A model generated the notes under the pieces. It was not told the DNA's origin. It did no database searches and saw nothing but the letters and a program-made list of their open reading frames with translations. A stretch of DNA of 64,000 nt from contig CP092441.1 in NCBI GenBank assembly GCA_030067835.1, positions 1,302,001 through 1,366,000 on the forward strand, given 5' to 3'. The DNA comes from Chakrabartyella piscis (lineage in GTDB: Bacteria > Bacillota > Clostridia > Lachnospirales > Anaerotignaceae). Positions 44,516 to 53,058 of the stretch are shown piece after piece. The first letter of the stretch is position 1. Every line of letters begins with the position of its first letter. The position numbers were made by a program, and so were the translations under genes.

Positions 44516-44656
44516 ATGGGTTTTTCAGCAGTGGCAATAGCAGACAGATTGGGACACGAAAGCATAGACATTACATATCAATATGCACACTTGTTCCCTA
44601 GCAAACAAGGATTTATCATGCATCGGTTGCAGAATATAGAGATGACAATTTCTTAA
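44516..44656 (+). pseudogene. Integrase/MobC deletion-fusion remnant
   Basis: The frame starts like the integrase end at 24031 (FSAVAIADRLGHESIDITYQ) and then switches at a shared AAACA-GG stretch into the middle of the MobC-like gene (FIMHRLQNIEMTIS). It is a diverged copy of 24031-24330 with about 190 bases deleted. It cannot be functional. Confidence 0.65.
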
Positions 44657-44745
44657 GAAAAATGAAATGGTCAATACATATATAATCATGGTACTATTAG
44701 TTAGCAAAAGATAACCGCTATATCTATTATAAAAGGATGTATAAT

Positions 44746-45633
44746 ATGGAAATTAGACAACTGGAATATTTTGTGACATCGGTCAAAGAAAAAAGTTTTT
44801 ACAAAGCGTCGCAAAAGCTATTCACATCACAGCCAGCCATCAGTAAATCCATTGGGCTATTGGAAAAGGAAATTGGTGCCAAACTATTTGAACGCACCTC
44901 AAAAGGCATCATTGTGACACCAAAGGGAGAACAATTTTATCATTATGCAAATAATGTTTTGAAACAAGTGGAAATCATGCAAAATCTGGATTTTGCCGAT
45001 AACAATGATATCTTGAATATCGCTTCTTATCCCAGCAAAACAATTTCAAAATTACTCACTTCTTTTTATGGTAAGCGTGAACAGAGCATACATTACCGTG
45101 AAGGTTCGGTGCAAGACATCATAGACTTTGTATCCACAGGGATTTGTGAATTTGGGTTGTTATACGTTTCGCCAAAACAAGAGCATTCCTTTGCACATAT
45201 CATATCCCATAAGCAGTTGGAATTTGTGCCCATTAAGAAGGGTGAACTTTGTGTGTATGTAGGAAAAGAACATGAATTTTATAAGAAAAAGAAGGACATT
45301 ACCATAGAAGAATTATCGCAGTTGCAATATATCCGTGGTTTGAAGGATTTCTTTTCTGTGGAGCATCATTTCGATTTTGTCAGCTTGAATGAAATCAACA
45401 CCAGCTATTTTAAAGATAAGGTGCTCACCAATAGCGATCATTTGGTGTCTGAAATGTTAAATGACACAACCCTTTGCTATTTGGGTATTGATTTGGAGAT
45501 AGAAGTCAATGATAACAAGATTGTCATTGATTCAGATGAAAAATATTTGACATTGGGATATGTAAAAAATCAACTTTTGGAGTTGAATGATATATCCAAA
45601 GATTTTTTAGAGCATTTGCAAAGCTTAATTTGA
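44746..45633 (+). CDS. LysR-family transcriptional regulator
   Basis: The 295-residue protein has the standard LysR HTH (MEIRQLEYFVTSVKEKSFYK, then TSQPAISKSIGLLEKEIGAK) and a substrate-binding domain. The start at 44746 is nine bases from AAAAGGA; the ATG at 44737 overlaps that site. It has no obvious target operon: remnants lie upstream and a MITE and composite IS downstream, so it may be an orphan. Confidence 0.85.
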   Translation: MEIRQLEYFVTSVKEKSFYKASQKLFTSQPAISKSIGLLEKEIGAKLFERTSKGIIVTPKGEQFYHYANNVLKQVEIMQNLDFADNNDILNIASYPSKTISKLLTSFYGKREQSIHYREGSVQDIIDFVSTGICEFGLLYVSPKQEHSFAHIISHKQLEFVPIKKGELCVYVGKEHEFYKKKKDITIEELSQLQYIRGLKDFFSVEHHFDFVSLNEINTSYFKDKVLTNSDHLVSEMLNDTTLCYLGIDLEIEVNDNKIVIDSDEKYLTLGYVKNQLLELNDISKDFLEHLQSLI

Positions 45634-45635
45634 GT

Positions 45636-45767
45636 TTCCCAATTTAAAATAAGTGTGTCTGTGGAAAACAAGGTGGTCGGGTGCATACATAGGTACGCCC
45701 CCCTACGATACATCATCACAATATGTAGGGGGTGGACCTGTGTGTCCACCCGTTCTGTTAGGATTAT
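45636..45767. mobile_element. MITE-like element, copy 3, degenerate and truncated
   Basis: It begins with a diverged terminus (TTTCCCAATTTAAAATAAGT then GTGTCTGTGG) matching the other two copies in inverted orientation. It has an inner CCCCCTAC/GTAGGGGG hairpin and is cut by the composite IS at 45768. Confidence 0.65.
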
Positions 45768-45904
45768 CTCAACTTCCTGAAATTTTGACACTAAATAAAA
45801 ACAAAACCCAATAAAGTCCAGTAAAATCGGCAAATCTATTGATTTTTCTGGGCTTTTAGTGTATACTATTCTTAGTGGGTATACTCACTAAGAAAGGAGA
45901 GCGT

Positions 45905-46636
45905 ATGTACTTTGATTTTACAGTAGAAATACCTGAGAGCAAGGGGAAAATCACAAGGAAAAAGATAAAAGATGTAACGTACATTAATTATGAATATGAC
46001 CGAATATATAAACCTGAAAAACAATATACGATTCCGAAACGAACTACAATAGGGAGACGATGCGAGGAGGATATTGAAAAAATGTATCCCAATGCAAACT
46101 ATCTAAAATATTTTCCGGATAAAGAACTACCAGATAAAAAGGATCGTAGTAAAAGAAGTTGTTGTCTTCGGATAGGTTCATATTTGATGATACAGAAGAT
46201 TATTAAAGACTATGAACTTGATACGATGCTAAAGCGTATCCTTGGTAAAAATGAGGATCTGTTTTTGGATTTAGTTACATACTCTATTATTGCAGAAAAT
46301 AACGCAGCACAATATTATCCAGACTACGCTTATAACCATCCGCTCTTTACATCTGATATGCATATTTATAGTGATAGTAAAGTATCTGATTTTCTTAGTG
46401 AAATCACAATAAATCAAAGTGTTGGATTTCTGAATGAATGGAATGCGTCACGTAATCATAGGGAACAGATTTACATATCGTATGATTCTACTAACATGAC
46501 CTGTCAGGCAGGTGATATAGATTTGGCAGAGTTTGGACATTCGAAAACGGGGGATGATAAACCGATTATTAATCATGCTATCGCCTACGATAGAACGAAT
46601 AGAGAGCCTCTGTTTTGTGAGGATTATCCTGGAAGT
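45905..46636 (+). pseudogene. IS1634-like transposase N-terminal fragment (copy 2)
   Basis: Same 244 codons as at 9237-9968, cut at the same base by the nested IS3, preceded by the same palindrome (45870-45893) and ribosome site. Confidence 0.75.
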
Positions 46637-46664
46637 GGAATGTCAACACTTTTTTGGACAATTT

Positions 46665-47447
46665 TTATAAGGTCAGTACCCGATATTCGGCTGGTGTTCT
46701 ATAATCCAAAGAGCCATGCAAACGTATGTTATTGAACCAATGCACATAGTCTGCAAGTTCTAACTTCAATTGCTCCAAACTGACGAAATTTCGTCCTCGA
46801 ACAAATTCTGTTTTGAATACCTTGAAATTGGCTTCTGCAACTGCATTATCATAGGGGCAGCCCTTCATGCTGAGGGATCGTTTGATCTGAAACACATCTA
46901 ACATTTCATCAATGAGATAGTTTTTAAACTCGCTGCCGCGATCGGTATGGAACAGCTCGATTTCAGATAAATTCCCTTTGATTGTTGCAAAAGCATCATA
47001 TACCAACTGAGCATTTTTGTGAAGTCCTGCACTAAATCCAACGATTTCTCGGTTGAATAAATCAATTAAGATACAAACATAGTTCCATTTATAGTTCACT
47101 CGAACATACGTCAAATCCCCAACAATTACTGCATTGGGAGGCTGGTTATCAAATTGACGAGCTAGTTCGTTTTTTACTGGCGACTCATTGCATTGTTGCT
47201 TTTGTGGTTTGAACTTGGCAACGGTATAGACCGAAATTAGCCCTAAACGTTTCATAATGCGGCAAATTCTGCGTCTAGAAACCTGTTTGCCCAACTTCTT
47301 CAGCTCTTTTTTCATTTTACGACTTCCGTAGACTTCTTTATTTTCATAAAAAATCCGTTCAATTTCTTGTTCTAATTCCGTATCATCTTTCTTGGACGAA
47401 GCCTCGTAATAGTAGGTACTCCTGCTGATTTCAAGGCATTTACACAT
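46665..47447 (-). CDS. IS3-family transposase OrfB (copy 4)
   Basis: 260-residue DDE protein identical to the other copies. All four copies remain intact, so the element is probably still active. Confidence 0.85.
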   Translation of the reverse strand: MCKCLEISRSTYYYEASSKKDDTELEQEIERIFYENKEVYGSRKMKKELKKLGKQVSRRRICRIMKRLGLISVYTVAKFKPQKQQCNESPVKNELARQFDNQPPNAVIVGDLTYVRVNYKWNYVCILIDLFNREIVGFSAGLHKNAQLVYDAFATIKGNLSEIELFHTDRGSEFKNYLIDEMLDVFQIKRSLSMKGCPYDNAVAEANFKVFKTEFVRGRNFVSLEQLKLELADYVHWFNNIRLHGSLDYRTPAEYRVLTL

Positions 47448-47488
47448 GGCTGATATAGAGTATTTGTGTCGATTTGCTCGAATTACAA

Positions 47489-47776
47489 TTACTTTCGTCC
47501 GAATATCAGCGCCGCTTGCTTTAGTATGTCATTTTCCATTCGTAGCTGTTGTAGCTCTTTACGAAGTTTGATGAGTTCAGCTTCTTCTGGTGTGCGATTA
47601 TCAGCTTCTTTTGTAGAACCAGTAGCATTGTAACGCTGTATCCAGCGATTCAGTGCCGATGGTGTTAAATCGTATTCACGATTGATATCTGCTTTCGATT
47701 TTCCGTTGTTATATAATTGAACCATCTGCTGTTTAAATTCTTCTGTAAATTCTCTTCGTTGTCGTTTTTTAGTCAT
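47489..47776 (-). CDS. IS3-family transposase OrfA (copy 4)
   Basis: 95-residue HTH/leucine-zipper protein identical to the other copies. Confidence 0.85.
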   Translation of the reverse strand: MTKKRQRREFTEEFKQQMVQLYNNGKSKADINREYDLTPSALNRWIQRYNATGSTKEADNRTPEEAELIKLRKELQQLRMENDILKQAALIFGRK

Positions 47777-47889
47777 GTAATCATCTCCTTATTTTATATT
47801 AGTTTTATTTTACATGACCTTATCTTTTCTGTCTAGTTAAGTATAGCCATTCCAAGCTGTTTTGGCAGAGTCATAGGAGGATTAGAGAA

Positions 47890-48099
47890 ATGGGAAGACG
47901 TAGTATATCGATAGATGAAAAGATAGAACGAGCTAAAGAACATGTATTCAAATGTAAAGATAAATATGATGAAGCACTAGCAGAGTTAGTTGCATTGCAG
48001 GAGAAGAAAAGTGATCTGCAAAAACAAGAGTTACTGGAAGCTATGGAGAATAGCACACGAAGTTACGAGGACATTTTGAAGTTTCTTGAAGGTAAATAA
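47890..48099 (+). CDS. Small coiled-coil protein of the IS1634-like element (copy 2)
   Basis: Same 69-residue protein as at 11222-11431, with the same AGGAGG site, kept intact in both composite copies. Confidence 0.6.
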   Translation: MGRRSISIDEKIERAKEHVFKCKDKYDEALAELVALQEKKSDLQKQELLEAMENSTRSYEDILKFLEGK

Positions 48100-48194
48100 A
48101 CATTAGGTCTGGGACGATTTTGTAAACGTCCTAGACCTATAAATGTTTTAGTGGGTAAATTTCAGGAAGTTGAGATTAAAACATGAAATTATTC

Positions 48195-48225
48195 AAAGAG
48201 GAAGTACATAATATTTCCTCTTTTT
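48195..48225 (+). terminator. Terminator between the composite IS and rbsD
   Basis: Stem AAAGAGGAA/TTCCTCTTT (48195-48203, 48215-48223) ends in a T-run. It lies 50 bases before rbsD, so it shields rbsD from read-through out of the IS. Confidence 0.65.
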
Positions 48226-48236
48226 GTCCACCTAGT

Positions 48237-48246
48237 TAAACGTTTA
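48237..48246. promoter_or_regulatory. LacI-type operator candidate upstream of rbsD
   Basis: TAAACGTTTA is a perfect 10-base palindrome of the LacI/RbsR/CcpA type. It is followed by two TTTACCTAA direct repeats. No rbsR gene is present in this window. Confidence 0.4.
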
Positions 48247-48274
48247 CCTAAATTTACCTAAAAAGGAGACATAT

Positions 48275-48664
48275 ATGAAAAAAACAAAAGTATTAAATTC
48301 TGAAATGAGTAGTGTGATTTCTAAAATGGGACATACACAAACTTTAACCATTGGAGATGCAGGACTTCCTATCTACAATGGTGTACAAAGAATTGATTTG
48401 GCATTGACACACAACATTCCCACATTTATGCAGACATTGGAAATTGTTTTGGAAGAGTTGTGCGTGGAACGAGTGATTTTAGCAGAAGAAATCAAAACCA
48501 TAAATCCAATATTGGATGCAGAATTGCAAAAGAAATTTGCAGATATTTCATATGTGCCACATTCTGAATTCAAAGAATTGACAAAATCATCAGAGGCAGT
48601 CATTAGAACAGGTGAAACAAAGGCATATGCAAATATTATTTTGTGTGCAGGAGTCGTATTCTAA
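48275..48664 (+). CDS. rbsD: D-ribose pyranase
   Basis: The 129-residue protein is full length for RbsD, which converts beta-pyranose to beta-furanose ribose before phosphorylation. The catalytic His lies in ISKMGHTQTLTIGDAGLPI, and the conserved RIDLALTHNIPTF and C-terminal IRTGETKAYANIIL motifs are visible. AAAAAGGAG precedes the start. It is the first gene of rbsDKACB. Confidence 0.92.
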   Translation: MKKTKVLNSEMSSVISKMGHTQTLTIGDAGLPIYNGVQRIDLALTHNIPTFMQTLEIVLEELCVERVILAEEIKTINPILDAELQKKFADISYVPHSEFKELTKSSEAVIRTGETKAYANIILCAGVVF

Positions 48665-48680
48665 GATAAGGAGGGACGAA

Positions 48681-49595
48681 ATGATTACAGTATTGGGAAG
48701 CATCAATGTGGATATGGTGACAAATGTATTAAAACGTCCCCTTGTTGGTGAAACAATAGAAGGAATTAGTTTCAAACAACATGCTGGTGGCAAAGGTGGA
48801 AACCAAGGTGTTGCTGCTGCAAAATTGGGTACAGAAGTTTGTTTTTTGGGGAAAGTTGGAGAAGATTCACCAGGCGAGTTTGTTTTGAAAAATATGCAAA
48901 CAGCTGGTGTGGATGTATCCTTTGTTGAAAAAGAACCAACTAACACAGGTGTTGCAACCATTTGTGTAGATGGAGAAGGACAAAACAATATTATTGTAAT
49001 AGCGGGTGCCAATGGTTTGGTGGATAAGGCATATATTCAAAAAAATGCGGATGTCATAGCAAAATCCAAAGCAATTGTAAGTCAATTTGAAACTCCGTTG
49101 GAAGCAACCATGGAAGCGTTTCGTATCGCAAAAGAAAATGGTGTTTTGACTGTTTTGAATCCGGCACCAGCCAAGGAATTGCATGCGGATATGATTCAGC
49201 TTGTGGATGTTTTGGTACCAAATGAATTTGAATTGGAAACCATTACGGGAATGCCAACAAATACAATTGAAGAAATAGACAAAGCCATTGATTATTTATT
49301 TGCATTGCATGTGCAGGTGGTTATTGTGACATTGGGACACAAGGGTGCATATCGAGCAACAAAAGAAGGACGTATGTTGTTCGAAGCTTACAAGGTAAAT
49401 GCAGTGGATACAACAGCTGCTGGCGATAGTTTTTTGGGCGGATTCATTCATTCCTATATTGCAAATAAGAATATCGACGAAGCAATTTCATTGGGGCAAA
49501 AGGTTGCATCTTATGCAGTGCAACATGAAGGTGCACAAAGCTCTATGCCAACTATGGAAGAGTTAGAAACATATAGTGCAAACTTAAAACAATAA
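48681..49595 (+). CDS. rbsK: Ribokinase
   Basis: The 304-residue PfkB-family kinase makes ribose-5-phosphate. It has GSINVDMVT at the N-terminus, the GGKGGNQGVAAAKLG substrate motif, LNPAPAKEL, and the PfkB signature DTTAAGDSFLGGF with the catalytic Asp. The ATG at 48681 follows AAGGAGGG, which rules out an upstream in-frame ATG. Confidence 0.92.
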   Translation: MITVLGSINVDMVTNVLKRPLVGETIEGISFKQHAGGKGGNQGVAAAKLGTEVCFLGKVGEDSPGEFVLKNMQTAGVDVSFVEKEPTNTGVATICVDGEGQNNIIVIAGANGLVDKAYIQKNADVIAKSKAIVSQFETPLEATMEAFRIAKENGVLTVLNPAPAKELHADMIQLVDVLVPNEFELETITGMPTNTIEEIDKAIDYLFALHVQVVIVTLGHKGAYRATKEGRMLFEAYKVNAVDTTAAGDSFLGGFIHSYIANKNIDEAISLGQKVASYAVQHEGAQSSMPTMEELETYSANLKQ

Positions 49596-49608
49596 AGGAG
49601 GGGTGTTT

Positions 49609-51099
49609 ATGTCAGAGTGTGTATTGCAGATGAAAAAAGTCACAAAAGAATTTCCAGGTGTAAAGGCTCTTTCTGATGTAGATTTCAACATTTATAAGGG
49701 TGAATGTATGGCGTTGATTGGAGAAAATGGCGCAGGAAAAAGTACTCTTATGAAGGTATTGTCTGGTGTGTACCCCAAATATGAAGGGGAAATTGTCTTT
49801 AGAGGAAAAAAAGTAGCGTTTGATACACCAAGACAAGCCAATGAAGCGGGAATTGCTATCATTCATCAAGAGCTGAATATGATTTCCTACATGAAGATAT
49901 ATGAAAACATTTTCTTGGGGCGTGAAATCAAAACCAAGTTTGGAAAGTTGGATAAAAAAGCAATGGTGCAAAAGGCAAAAGAGTTGATGGATGAAATGGA
50001 AATTGACTTAGATCCTAACGAAGAAGTTTGCAACTTGTCTTTGGCGAAACAACAAATGGTGGAAATTGCAAAGGCATTGTCCATGAATGCAGACATCATT
50101 GTTATGGACGAACCAACAGATGCATTGCCTGAAAGTGATGTGAAAAATTTGTTCCGCATCATCAATGGTTTGCGTGGCAAAGATATTGGTGTGGTATATA
50201 TTTCTCATAAATTGGGAGAAGTGTTTGAAATTTGTGATCGCATCACTGTTTTGCGAGATGGTCAGTTCATTGCAGAAAATAAAGTGGAAGAGTTGGATGA
50301 GGATGCACTCATCAAATTGATGGTTGGACGTACCTTGGAAGAACAATTCCCTCATGTGGAATATGGTGAAAGTGAAACGGTATTTGAAGTGAAAAACCTT
50401 TCCAATCAATACATACATGATGTTTCTTTCTCTGCAAAAAAAGGCGAAATTATAGGTGTTTCTGGTTTGGTTGGTGCTGGCAGAACAGAGCTTGCCAAAA
50501 CAATTTATGGTGCCTATAGAGCAGAAAGTGGACAAATATTCTTGAATGGAAAAGAAATCAAATCCAATAGTCCAAAGGAAGCCATTTCCAATGGGATTTA
50601 CTATATCTCTGAAGATAGAAAAGGTGATGGCCTAATTTTGGATTTGGATATCAAGAGCAATATCACCATATCTTGTATTGAAAAATTGACAAAAAATACA
50701 ATCATTCAAAAGAAAAAAGAACTGGAAGTTTGCGGTGGGTACCGAGATAAATTGAATATCAAGACACCAAGCATCCATCAAAAGATTAAAAACTTGTCTG
50801 GTGGGAATCAACAAAAGGTTGCCATTGCAAAGGGGCTTATCACAGACCCGCAAGTGCTTTTGATTGATGAGCCTACAAGGGGTGTTGATGTTGGGGCAAA
50901 AAAAGAAATTTATGATTTGATTAACCTCTTTAAGATGCAAGGGAAAACCATTATTTTGATATCCTCAGAAATGCCTGAAATTTTGGGGATGAGTGACAAG
51001 GTATTGGTTATGCATGAAGGAACCATTAAGGGTGAAGTTGATCGAAAAGATGCCACTGGAGAAGTTATCTTGGAACTTATTTTTGCAAAGAGGGGGTAA
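49609..51099 (+). CDS. rbsA: Ribose ABC transporter, duplicated ATPase
   Basis: The 496-residue protein has two fused ABC domains, usual for sugar CUT2 systems. The first has GENGAGKSTLMK, LSLAKQQMVEIAKAL and MDEPTDALP. The second has a degenerate GLVGAGRTELAK P-loop, LSGGNQQKVAIAKGL and IDEPTRGVDVGAK. In the first domain, DALPESD replaces the more usual TALTxxE after the Walker B, which is mildly unusual. AGGAGGGG precedes the start. Confidence 0.9.
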   Translation: MSECVLQMKKVTKEFPGVKALSDVDFNIYKGECMALIGENGAGKSTLMKVLSGVYPKYEGEIVFRGKKVAFDTPRQANEAGIAIIHQELNMISYMKIYENIFLGREIKTKFGKLDKKAMVQKAKELMDEMEIDLDPNEEVCNLSLAKQQMVEIAKALSMNADIIVMDEPTDALPESDVKNLFRIINGLRGKDIGVVYISHKLGEVFEICDRITVLRDGQFIAENKVEELDEDALIKLMVGRTLEEQFPHVEYGESETVFEVKNLSNQYIHDVSFSAKKGEIIGVSGLVGAGRTELAKTIYGAYRAESGQIFLNGKEIKSNSPKEAISNGIYYISEDRKGDGLILDLDIKSNITISCIEKLTKNTIIQKKKELEVCGGYRDKLNIKTPSIHQKIKNLSGGNQQKVAIAKGLITDPQVLLIDEPTRGVDVGAKKEIYDLINLFKMQGKTIILISSEMPEILGMSDKVLVMHEGTIKGEVDRKDATGEVILELIFAKRG

Positions 51100-51102
51100 A
51101 TT

Positions 51103-52041
51103 ATGAGAAAAAGTGTGAGTTATTATGTTGAGAAATATAGACCAATTATCATATTGGTTGTGTTTATGATTGCAATTTCCATTATGAGGCCAGAATTTTT
51201 ACAGCCAAGTAACTTGTCCAATGTTTTGCGACAAACATCTGTAAACGCCATCATTGCAGCAGGGATGTCTTTTGCTATTTTGACTGGTGGAATTGATATT
51301 TCTGTTGGTTCTACTCTGGCTTTTTCAGGGGCAGTTTCAGCATATATGGTATTGAATAATTACAATATTATAGTGGTTATTTTGGTTACATTGACAATTG
51401 GTGTCATTGCTGGTGCGATGAATGGTTTGTTCATTACCAAATTCAAATTGCAACCATTTATTGTGACACTTGCAACGATGACGATCTTCAGAGGGATGAC
51501 AACGGTATTTACCCAAGGTAGACCCATTTCATTCAAAAGTGAAGGCACTGGTATCATGTATCGTTTCATCGGGAAAGAATCTTTGTTTGGCATTCCCATT
51601 CCAATCATCATCATGGTTGTGGTATATATCTTGGGATATTATCTCCTAAATCACACATCTTTTGGTCGATACATATATGCAATTGGTTGCAACGAAGATG
51701 CAGCCCATCTTTCTGGTATCAATACAAAAAAAGTGAAATTTATGGCGTATGTAATCAACGGATGTCTTGCAGCTTTGGCAGCAATCATTGTAACAGCAAG
51801 ACTTTCTTCTGCACAACCAACAGCTGGAGATGGATATGAATTGGATGCCATTGCAGCGGTTGTTTTGGGTGGTACATCACTTGCTGGTGGACGAGGTAAA
51901 ATTACAGGTACCATCATTGGTGCCATGATTATTGGTATGTTGAGCAATGCACTCAATCTGATGGATGTTTCATCTTACTACCAAACAATCATCAAAGGGC
52001 TAGTGATACTGGTAGCAGTATTGTTAGATAGAGAAAAGTAA
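51103..52041 (+). CDS. rbsC: Ribose ABC transporter permease
   Basis: The 312-residue BPD_transp_2 permease has eight to ten hydrophobic helices. It shows GMSFAILTGGIDISVGS and LDAIAAVVLGGTSLAGGRG, which are hallmarks of RbsC-type proteins. It starts 3 bases after rbsA stops. Confidence 0.9.
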   Translation: MRKSVSYYVEKYRPIIILVVFMIAISIMRPEFLQPSNLSNVLRQTSVNAIIAAGMSFAILTGGIDISVGSTLAFSGAVSAYMVLNNYNIIVVILVTLTIGVIAGAMNGLFITKFKLQPFIVTLATMTIFRGMTTVFTQGRPISFKSEGTGIMYRFIGKESLFGIPIPIIIMVVVYILGYYLLNHTSFGRYIYAIGCNEDAAHLSGINTKKVKFMAYVINGCLAALAAIIVTARLSSAQPTAGDGYELDAIAAVVLGGTSLAGGRGKITGTIIGAMIIGMLSNALNLMDVSSYYQTIIKGLVILVAVLLDREK

Positions 52042-52083
52042 AAGCAAGGTAAACGAGGGTAAGTAAAAAAGGAGGAATTTAGT

Positions 52084-53028
52084 ATGAAAAAGTTATTTAG
52101 CGTAGTTTTGGCAACAACTCTCATGTTCGCAGCAGTGGGTTGCGGAAGCAGCACAACAAGCGAAGCTCCAGCAGCAGATGCAGGTGCAAGTGAAGAAGTG
52201 GCAACAGAAGAAGCAATGACAATTGGGTTGGTTTTGCCAACACTTACAACAGAATTCTTTGTAACCATCAAAGAAACAGCAGAAGCATATGCAGCAGAAA
52301 CAGGTTTGAACATTGTTATTTTGGATTCCCAAGATGACGCTGTAAAACAATCTTCCAACGTAGAAGATTTGATCACCAAAAAAGTAGATGGTATCTTGCT
52401 CATTCCTACAGATTCTGATGCAGTTGCAACAGCTGTTGAAGACCTCAATGCAGCAGGTATTCCTGTAATTACATTGGACCGTTCTGCTAATGGTGGTGAA
52501 GTATTGTCCCATATCGCATCCGATAACGTAGCTGGTGGCGTTATGGCTGGTGAATATATCGTAGAATTGCTTGGCGGAGCTGGCAAAGTTGTAGAATTGG
52601 AAGGTGTTCCTGGAGCATCTGCTACACGTGAAAGAGGCGAAGGCTTCAACATTGCTATGGATGCAGCTGGTATCGAAGTAGTTGCAAGACAAACAGCAAA
52701 CTTCAGCAAAGCAGAAGGCTTAACAGTAATGGAAAACATTTTGCAAGCGCAACCAGAAATCGATGCTGTTTTCGCTCATAATGATGAAATGGCTTTGGGC
52801 GCTATGGAAGCAATTGATGCAGCTGGACGTTCTGGTGAAATCAAAATCGTTGGTTTCGATGCATCTGCTGATGCTGTGGCAGCTGTAGCTGAAGGCACAA
52901 TGGCAGCAACTGTTGCACAAAAACCTGACTTGATGACAACAACAGGTATCGAAACACTTTTGCAAGCAATTGCTGGCGAAACAGTACCTGAAAGTGTTCC
53001 AGTTGAACTTGCATTGGTGGCTGAATAA
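52084..53028 (+). CDS. rbsB: Ribose-binding lipoprotein
   Basis: The 314-residue protein has a lipoprotein signal with lipobox AAVGC (Cys20), then an acidic linker. A periplasmic-binding-protein fold follows with TIGLVLPTLTTEFFVT, DSQDDAVKQ, IPVITLDRSANGG and IDAVFAHNDEMALGAMEAI. The sugar-contacting DR and ND residues of the RbsB family are kept. AAGGAGG precedes the start. Confidence 0.9.
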   Translation: MKKLFSVVLATTLMFAAVGCGSSTTSEAPAADAGASEEVATEEAMTIGLVLPTLTTEFFVTIKETAEAYAAETGLNIVILDSQDDAVKQSSNVEDLITKKVDGILLIPTDSDAVATAVEDLNAAGIPVITLDRSANGGEVLSHIASDNVAGGVMAGEYIVELLGGAGKVVELEGVPGASATRERGEGFNIAMDAAGIEVVARQTANFSKAEGLTVMENILQAQPEIDAVFAHNDEMALGAMEAIDAAGRSGEIKIVGFDASADAVAAVAEGTMAATVAQKPDLMTTTGIETLLQAIAGETVPESVPVELALVAE

Positions 53029-53058
53029 TATAAAACAAACAGATGGGGGAGTTTTTCT

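Larger units (their letters stand above)
46637..47853 (-). mobile_element. IS3-family element (IS150-like), copy 4, nested
   Basis: The 1217-bp element sits inside composite copy 2, at exactly the same position and orientation as copy 1 in its composite. Confidence 0.85.
45768..48174 (+). mobile_element. Composite IS, copy 2: IS1634-like element with a nested IS3 element
   Basis: The 2407-bp unit has the same structure and ends as 9100-11506. Left flank GATTAT and right flank ATTAAA show no clear duplication. It lies about 100 bases upstream of rbsD. Confidence 0.85.

Noticed and set aside
52093..52692. Long minus-strand open frame rich in Cys opposite rbsB
   Set aside because: It is the antisense shadow of the Ala/Thr/Glu-rich rbsB gene; no ribosome site and no plausible protein pattern.
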